A DNA stretch of 64,000 nucleotides, taken from Salinilacustrithrix sp003476595 (lineage in GTDB: Bacteria > Actinomycetota > Acidimicrobiia > Acidimicrobiales > Salinilacustritrichaceae). Every line of letters starts with the position of its first letter. The first letter of the stretch is position 1. The stretch covers positions 372,001 through 436,000 of the forward strand of contig CAXAUZ010000001.1 in assembly GCA_963972525.1 (NCBI GenBank), given 5' to 3'. Position numbers and translations under genes: made by a program. Below the pieces are notes generated by a model. It was not told where the DNA came from. It saw only the letters and a program-made list of their open reading frames with translations, and did no database searches. Below, piece by piece: positions 59,486 to 64,000 of this stretch.

Positions 59486-61954
59486 TCAGCGGCGCCGACC
59501 GCCGCCGCTGCGGCCGCGACCGCGACCACCGCCGCGGTTGCCACCGTCGCCACCGGAGGAACCCTCGGGACCGAGGTCACCGAACTCCTCCTTCAGCTCC
59601 TCGTCGAACGCGTCCTCGAAGGAGACGAACTCGCCGGACGAGGCGGTGCCGCCGGCAGCGGTGCCGCCGGTGTCGCCACCCTTGTCGTCCTTGCTGCCAC
59701 CGCGATCGCCGCGGTCGCTGCTGCGACCCCGACCACCGTCGCGGCCGCCGCGCTCGCGCTTGGGACCGTCGTCGTCGCCACCCTCGTCGGCCGGCTCGCT
59801 GGCCGGGGACAGGCTGATCTTGCCGTTCGGGTCGATGTCGTCGACCCGGACCTCGATCTCCTGACCCAGCTCCAGCTCGTCCTCGACCTTGTCGATGCGG
59901 CGCTTGCCGCCGATCTTGGAGATGTGGAGCAGGCCGTCGCGGCCGGGGAGGATGTTGACGAAGGCGCCGAACTTGGTGATGTTGACGACCTTGCCCATGT
60001 AGATCTCGCCCGGGTGGGCGGAGGGCGGGTTGACGATCAGCTCGATCTGGCGGCGGGCCTCGTCGACGGCACCCTTGTCGGTGCCACCGATGGTGACCAC
60101 GCCGACGACGCCGTCGTCGTCGACGCCGATGTCGGCGCCGGTCTCGCCCTGGATCTGGTTGATGACCTTGCCCTTGGGCCCGATGACCTCGCCGATCTTG
60201 TCGACGGGGATCTCGAAGCTGACGATCTTCGGGGCCGTGCCCTGGACGTCGTCACGAGGCTCGGAGATGCACTCGTCCATGATGTCGAGGATCTTGTAGC
60301 GGGCATCCTTGGCCTGGGCCAGCGCGTCGGCCAGGACGTCGGCGGGGAGGCCGTCGATCTTGGTGTCGAGCTGGAGGGCGGTGATGAAGTCCCGCGTGCC
60401 GGCGACCTTGAAGTCCATGTCGCCGAAGGCGTCCTCGGCACCGAGGATGTCGGTGAGGGTGGTGTACTTGCCGTCGGCGTAGACGAGGCCCATGGCGATG
60501 CCGGCGACGGCGGCCTTGATCGGCACACCGCCGTCCATCAGCGACAGGGACGACGAGCAGACGGACGCCATCGACGTGGAGCCGTTGGAGGCGAGCACCT
60601 CGGACACGAGGCGGAACGTGTAGGGCCACTCCTCCATCGAGGGGATCACCGGCAGCAGGGCGCGCTCGGCGAGCAGGCCGTGGCCCACCTCGCGGCGCTT
60701 CGGGCTGCCCACGCGGCCGGTCTCGCCGTTGGCGTGCGGCGGCATGTTGTAGTGGTGCATGTACCGCTTCTTCTCCTGGGGACCCAGGTTGTCGAGAAGC
60801 TGGTCCATCTTCGGCATGCCCAGGGTCAACACGTTGAGGACCTGGGTCTCGCCACGCTGGAACAGGCCGGAGCCGTGCGCGGTGTCGAGGATGCCGACCT
60901 CGGCGGTGACCGGGCGGAGGTCCGCCGGGCCACGACCGTCGATGCGGACGCCCTCGTTCACGATGCGGGACCGGATGACGTCCTTGAGCACCGTCTTGAT
61001 GGCGTTGCCGATCTCCTTGTCGCGACCGGCGAACTCCTCGGCCAGCTCGTCGCGGATCTCGGCCTTGACGGCCCGCTCGGCGGCCTCGCGGTCTGCCTTG
61101 ATGGCGATGGAGCCGACCTCGCGGAGGCGGTCGGTGCCGACCTCGCGGACCTTCTCGAGCACGTCGTCCTGGTAGTCGTCGGCGGCGCTCCACTCGAGGG
61201 GCGGGCGTGCGCCGTACTCCTCGACCAGCTTGCGCTGGGCGTCGATGGAGTCCTTGATCGACTTCTTGGACTCTTCCAGGCCCTGGGCGATGGCCTCTTC
61301 GGTGACGAAGGGGGCGCCGGCCTGGTAGTGCTGCCAGGCCTTCTCGGTGCCGTTGGCCTCCACCATCATGATGGCGATGGAGCCGTCCTCGGTCTCGCGA
61401 CCGGCGACCACGAGGTCGAAGGTGGACTCCTCGATCTCGTCGTGCTCGGGGTGCGGGACCCACTCGCCGTCGATGTCGTAGGCCATGCGCACGGCGCCGA
61501 TGGGGCCGTCGAAGGGCAGGCCGCTGAGCATCAGGGCGGCGGAGGCGCCGTTGATGGTGAGCACGTCGTAGGGGTTGCGGCCGTCGGAGCCCATGATCGT
61601 GGACACGATCTGGGTCTCGTTGCGGTACCCGGCGGGGAAGCTCGGGCGCAGCGGGCGGTCGGTGAGCCGGCAGGTGAGGATGGCCAGGTCGGTGGGACGG
61701 CCCTCACGGCGGAAGAACGAGCCGGGGATGCGACCCGCGGCGTACATGCGCTCCTCGACGTCGACGGTGAGGGGGAAGAAGTCCATCCCCTCCCGGACGC
61801 TCTTGGCGGCGTTGGCGGTGACGAGGGTCTTGGTGCCCCCGATGCTGGCCAGGACTGCGCCCTGGCTCTGCTGTGCGAGCTTGCCCGTCTCGAAGACGAG
61901 CTCCTTGTCGGCGCCGGGAATGGGCGCGGACACCCGCGTGGGTTCGGTGGTCAT
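59486..61954 (-). CDS. pnp: Polyribonucleotide nucleotidyltransferase (PNPase)
   Basis: An 822-residue PNPase with two RNase PH domains (about 10-150 and 340-560: FFRREGRPTDLAILTCRLTDRPLRPSF, RDGRG-like RIDGRGPADLRPV, RGETQVLNVLTLG, GSTSMASVCSSSLSLMDGG), the KH domain (VDKIGEVIGPKGKVINQIQ) and the S1 domain (GKVVNITKFGAFVNILPGRD). A 100-residue C-terminal extension is low-complexity: Asp/Glu-Gly-rich, then Arg-Gly-rich (GGNRGGGRGRGRSGGGRRR), likely disordered and RNA-binding. It degrades RNA 3'-5' with phosphate and polymerises tails. The ATG at 61954 is used. Confidence 0.97.
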   Translation of the reverse strand: MTTEPTRVSAPIPGADKELVFETGKLAQQSQGAVLASIGGTKTLVTANAAKSVREGMDFFPLTVDVEERMYAAGRIPGSFFRREGRPTDLAILTCRLTDRPLRPSFPAGYRNETQIVSTIMGSDGRNPYDVLTINGASAALMLSGLPFDGPIGAVRMAYDIDGEWVPHPEHDEIEESTFDLVVAGRETEDGSIAIMMVEANGTEKAWQHYQAGAPFVTEEAIAQGLEESKKSIKDSIDAQRKLVEEYGARPPLEWSAADDYQDDVLEKVREVGTDRLREVGSIAIKADREAAERAVKAEIRDELAEEFAGRDKEIGNAIKTVLKDVIRSRIVNEGVRIDGRGPADLRPVTAEVGILDTAHGSGLFQRGETQVLNVLTLGMPKMDQLLDNLGPQEKKRYMHHYNMPPHANGETGRVGSPKRREVGHGLLAERALLPVIPSMEEWPYTFRLVSEVLASNGSTSMASVCSSSLSLMDGGVPIKAAVAGIAMGLVYADGKYTTLTDILGAEDAFGDMDFKVAGTRDFITALQLDTKIDGLPADVLADALAQAKDARYKILDIMDECISEPRDDVQGTAPKIVSFEIPVDKIGEVIGPKGKVINQIQGETGADIGVDDDGVVGVVTIGGTDKGAVDEARRQIELIVNPPSAHPGEIYMGKVVNITKFGAFVNILPGRDGLLHISKIGGKRRIDKVEDELELGQEIEVRVDDIDPNGKISLSPASEPADEGGDDDGPKRERGGRDGGRGRSSDRGDRGGSKDDKGGDTGGTAAGGTASSGEFVSFEDAFDEELKEEFGDLGPEGSSGGDGGNRGGGRGRGRSGGGRRR

Positions 61955-62043
61955 GTTGGGTTGGTCTCCTGTGGCCCGGTGACCGCCACGCCCCCTCGGG
62001 CTCTGTGTGTGGCGGCTCGCGAGCCGGATCGTGGTGACAGGGC

Positions 62044-62098
62044 CAGTTCCCAGTCGGCGCACCCCCGAAGTGGTTCGGAGATCGGCGACTGGCAGCTG
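62044..62098 (-). promoter_or_regulatory. Hairpin between rpsO and pnp
   Basis: CAGTTCCCAGTCG (62044-62056) pairs at 11 of 13 positions with CGACTGGCAGCTG (62086-62098), and CCGAA/TTCGG (62065-62078) forms an inner stem. It may be the rpsO terminator or an RNase III-type processing site controlling pnp, as known in E. coli. Confidence 0.55.
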
Positions 62099-62129
62099 AC
62101 CGAGGCTGCCACCGGGGTGTTCGGACCCC

Positions 62130-62402
62130 TCAGCGGCGCAGGCCGTGCGTGGCGATGATCGCCCGGTAGCGCTCGACGTCGTTCTTGCGGACGTAGTCGA
62201 GGAGCCGCCGGCGGCGACCGACCAGCTTGAGCAGGCCGCGTCGGGTGTGGTGGTCCTTCTTGTGGGTCGAGAGGTGGTCGTTGAGGTGGTTGATGCGCTT
62301 CGTGAGAATCGCGATCTGGACCTCGGGCGACCCCGTGTCCGACTCGTGGAGGCGGTGCTCGGCGATGAGCTCCGGCTTGAGGCGGTCGATCTGCTCAGAC
62401 AT
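62130..62402 (-). CDS. rpsO: 30S ribosomal protein S15
   Basis: A 90-residue S15, the standard length. The sequence shows ELIAEHRLHESDTGSPEVQI near the N-terminus, the rRNA-binding TKRINHLNDHLSTHKKDHHTRRGLLKLVGRRRRLLDYV, and the ending RYRAIIATHGLRR. S15 nucleates assembly of the 30S platform and binds 16S rRNA helices 20-22. It lies upstream of pnp as in most bacteria; 175 bases separate them. Upstream, 62403-62577 contains no recognised gene; it presumably holds the rpsO promoter and GC-rich hairpins. Confidence 0.98.
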   Translation of the reverse strand: MSEQIDRLKPELIAEHRLHESDTGSPEVQIAILTKRINHLNDHLSTHKKDHHTRRGLLKLVGRRRRLLDYVRKNDVERYRAIIATHGLRR

Positions 62403-62577
62403 ACGTGAAGGACTCCGTTGCTTGCGTGGGTATCGGACCCGGCTGCCCCAACCGGCTGTGCGAGGAGGGGAAGCGGTGGCGTCGGGCGTGGCTCCCGGGG
62501 TGGAACCCCCAGGCGCGACGGCACGAGGCCTTCAGGCACCCTACCACCGTGGGTCTGCAGACGCGGTACCCCGGCGG

Positions 62578-63825
62578 CTACTGGGGCAGGGCGGGCTTGA
62601 TGTCGTAGGCGTAGGCCGGCCGGCGCCGGCGGGCCGTGAGGCGGGCGAACTCGAGCTTGGGCGTCATCGCCCGGATCGGGGCGTCCGGGGGGTAGAAGGC
62701 GCGCTCGACCTCGTCGAGCCGGGCCAGGTCGGGCTCGAGGCCGTGGTCCCGCACGGCCTGGCGGTAGGCGTGACCGAAGCTGCCGTGCAGCAGGTCCGAC
62801 ACGATGGCGGGCAGCGTCTCGGGGTCCCGGAGGGGCCAGCAGTGGTTGGCGCCGTCGATGACGACGAACTCGCCCTTCGCCTGGCGGGCGGCGTCCTTGG
62901 CCGTCTGCAGCGGCACGGCGAAGTCCCTGGTGCCGTGCACCGCCACGACCGGGATCTCCTCCTGGGCGAGGCGCTGCAGCATCCAGCGGCTGCCCCGGCT
63001 GCGCAGGATCGACACGGCCGGGCCGAGCAGGCGCCAGGGACGCACGGCGTGGCCGACCAGGGTGGGGGCCAGGAGCCGGCCGAGCTTGACGGCCTGCTCG
63101 GGGTTCTTCAGCACCGGCGGCGTGGTCATGGCATCGAGGGCGAGGAGCACGACGACCCCGGCCATCGCCGGGGGGAACAGACGCCCGACGTTGACCAGGC
63201 GGTCCCAGGCGTCGCCGACGATGGCGTCGACGAGGATCACGCCGAGGGCGCGCTCGGGCTCGCTGGCGCACAGCTGGGTGATGACCCGGCCGCCCATGGA
63301 GTGGCCGACGAAGAAGGCCTGCTCGATGCCGAGCTCGTCCAGGGCCCGGCCGAGGAGCCGGGCGTACTCGCCGAAGTTGGCGCCGCCGGAGGGCAGGCCC
63401 TGGGTGCTGCCGTGGTTGGCGGTGTCGATCGCCACGACCTTGAAGCCCATGGAGACCAGGCGGGACAGCGTCTGGGCGTACAGGAACCCCTCGGCGGTGA
63501 AGCCGTGCACCATCACCAGCGGGATGCCCCGGCCGGACACGGTGACGCCGACCTCGTGGCCGTCGGACAGGCGGAACACGTGGCGGGCCAGGCGGGGGGC
63601 CGCCACGAGGCCGCGCTCGGCCGCGCCGTCGGACTCGGGCCCGACCACCGGCATCTCGGCCTCGGGCAGCACGCTCGACAGCGCCCGTCGGGCCCGCTCC
63701 CGGGGCAGCAGGTGGCTGCGGTCCTCGCGGCTCTCGTCGTCGTCGTAGACCGGCTCCAGGGGGTCGACGTGCCCGACGGTGACGGGGATGATCGTCACGT
63801 CCTCGGGGAAGCCGGTCTCGGTCAT
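62578..63825 (-). CDS. Alpha/beta-hydrolase fold protein with long N-terminal extension
   Basis: A 415-residue alpha/beta hydrolase. The nucleophile elbow is GHSMGG (FFVGHSMGGRVI), with HGFTAEGF as oxyanion-loop region, an Asp in VAVHGTRDFAVP and the His of DGANHCWPL completing a likely triad. An acidic extension of about 80 residues precedes the domain (MTETGFPEDVTIIPVTVGHVD ...), and the C-terminus is basic (FARLTARRRRPAYAYD). The substrate is unknown. The start overlaps the ribF stop by 4 bases (ATGA), so it is translated from the same mRNA, an arrangement seen in some actinobacteria. Confidence 0.85.
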   Translation of the reverse strand: MTETGFPEDVTIIPVTVGHVDPLEPVYDDDESREDRSHLLPRERARRALSSVLPEAEMPVVGPESDGAAERGLVAAPRLARHVFRLSDGHEVGVTVSGRGIPLVMVHGFTAEGFLYAQTLSRLVSMGFKVVAIDTANHGSTQGLPSGGANFGEYARLLGRALDELGIEQAFFVGHSMGGRVITQLCASEPERALGVILVDAIVGDAWDRLVNVGRLFPPAMAGVVVLLALDAMTTPPVLKNPEQAVKLGRLLAPTLVGHAVRPWRLLGPAVSILRSRGSRWMLQRLAQEEIPVVAVHGTRDFAVPLQTAKDAARQAKGEFVVIDGANHCWPLRDPETLPAIVSDLLHGSFGHAYRQAVRDHGLEPDLARLDEVERAFYPPDAPIRAMTPKLEFARLTARRRRPAYAYDIKPALPQ

Positions 63826-64000
63826 GGGGCCAGGATCCGCCGGGCGTCTTCGCAGTCCCGTTGCATCTGCTCGATGAGGTCCTCGACGGTGTCGAAGCGC
63901 TCCTCGCCCCGGAGCCGGGCCACGAAGCGCACCGCGACGCGCTCGTCGTAGAGGTCGCCGGAGAAGTCGAGCACGTGGGCCTCGAGCAGGCTGGCATCCG
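63822..64000 (-). CDS. ribF: Riboflavin biosynthesis protein RibF, C-terminal end (riboflavin kinase domain; cut by window edge)
   Basis: About 59 codons are visible, reading from the window edge to a TGA overlapping the hydrolase start. The translation contains SLLEAHVLDFSGDLYDERVA, then FVARLRGEERFDTVEDLIEQM, and ends with RDCEDARRILAP. This is the C-terminal signature of bifunctional RibF (flavokinase/FAD synthetase), whose kinase domain phosphorylates riboflavin. RibF beside rpsO and pnp is the common actinobacterial neighbourhood. The start and the FAD synthetase half are outside the window. Confidence 0.93.
   Translation of the reverse strand, partial: DASLLEAHVLDFSGDLYDERVAVRFVARLRGEERFDTVEDLIEQMQRDCEDARRILAP

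Noticed and set aside
59486..63997. Single 1500-codon leftward open frame covering pnp, rpsO and the hydrolase
   Set aside because: Only the pnp part has real protein similarity; the remainder is out of frame with rpsO, the hydrolase and ribF, all well-supported genes.

Overview
This is a GC-rich (roughly 70 %) chromosomal segment of an actinobacterium. The core order rpsO-pnp-M16 peptidase-dapB ... dapA-RNase J-ftsK ... rimO-pgsA-cinA-recA ... miaB-miaA-dapF-hflX ... lexA-LysM-nrdR matches, from memory, the conserved block that runs from about Rv2786c to Rv2718c in Mycobacterium tuberculosis. The absence of recX and thyX, a Proteobacteria-type DapD, a class II (B12) ribonucleotide reductase and a SpoVS protein suggest a deep-branching lineage such as Acidimicrobiia (inference only).

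Layout. 1-10.5 kb: the 3'-truncated gene of a siderophore-binding lipoprotein, an enoyl-CoA hydratase, a decayed HNH fragment, nrdJ under a paired NrdR operator, a molybdopterin oxidoreductase, a RibD-C reductase, a lipoprotein and nrdR. 10.5-13.1 kb: a LysM membrane protein and lexA diverge around a region with six LexA-box-like sites; a subtilase follows. 13.1-22.3 kb: one leftward run of dapE, dapD, dapC, hflX, dapF, miaA, miaB, spoVS and recA. 22.5-23.4 kb: an XRE regulator plus nucleotidyltransferase pair, divergent from recA. 23.4-33.2 kb: cinA, pgsA, rimO, metabolic genes and ftsK. 33.3-41 kb: a Tat-exported PhoX-like phosphatase, RNase J, dapA, a winged-helix protein and an amidohydrolase. 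40.2-46.4 kb: a tightly coupled herA-sbcD-sbcC-nurA operon, an archaeal-style DNA end-resection set. 46.45-48.08 kb: an intact IS3-family element placed about 50 bp upstream of herA. 48.1-57.2 kb: accessory genes (GNAT; an AbiEi/DUF559-like gene inside 151-bp inverted repeats; a diiron protein; two TetR regulators; SURF1; DUF5995; a membrane protein; an SDR; an M48 protease). 57.3-64 kb: dapB, M16 peptidase, pnp, rpsO, an alpha/beta hydrolase and the 3' end of ribF.

How it fits together. DNA-damage functions are concentrated here. RecA and LexA, and a LysM protein resembling the SOS division inhibitor Rv2719c, appear to be controlled both by LexA boxes and, for recA and the LysM gene, by a motif resembling the mycobacterial RecA-independent (PafBC) damage promoter. 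HerA-SbcDC-NurA would supply end processing. NrdJ and NrdR provide dNTPs and their control. Six genes (dapA, dapB, dapC, dapD, dapE, dapF) give the full succinylase route from aspartate semialdehyde to meso-diaminopimelate. RNA maturation and decay are represented by pnp, RNase J, miaA, miaB, rimO and hflX. No tRNA, rRNA or CRISPR array was recognised.
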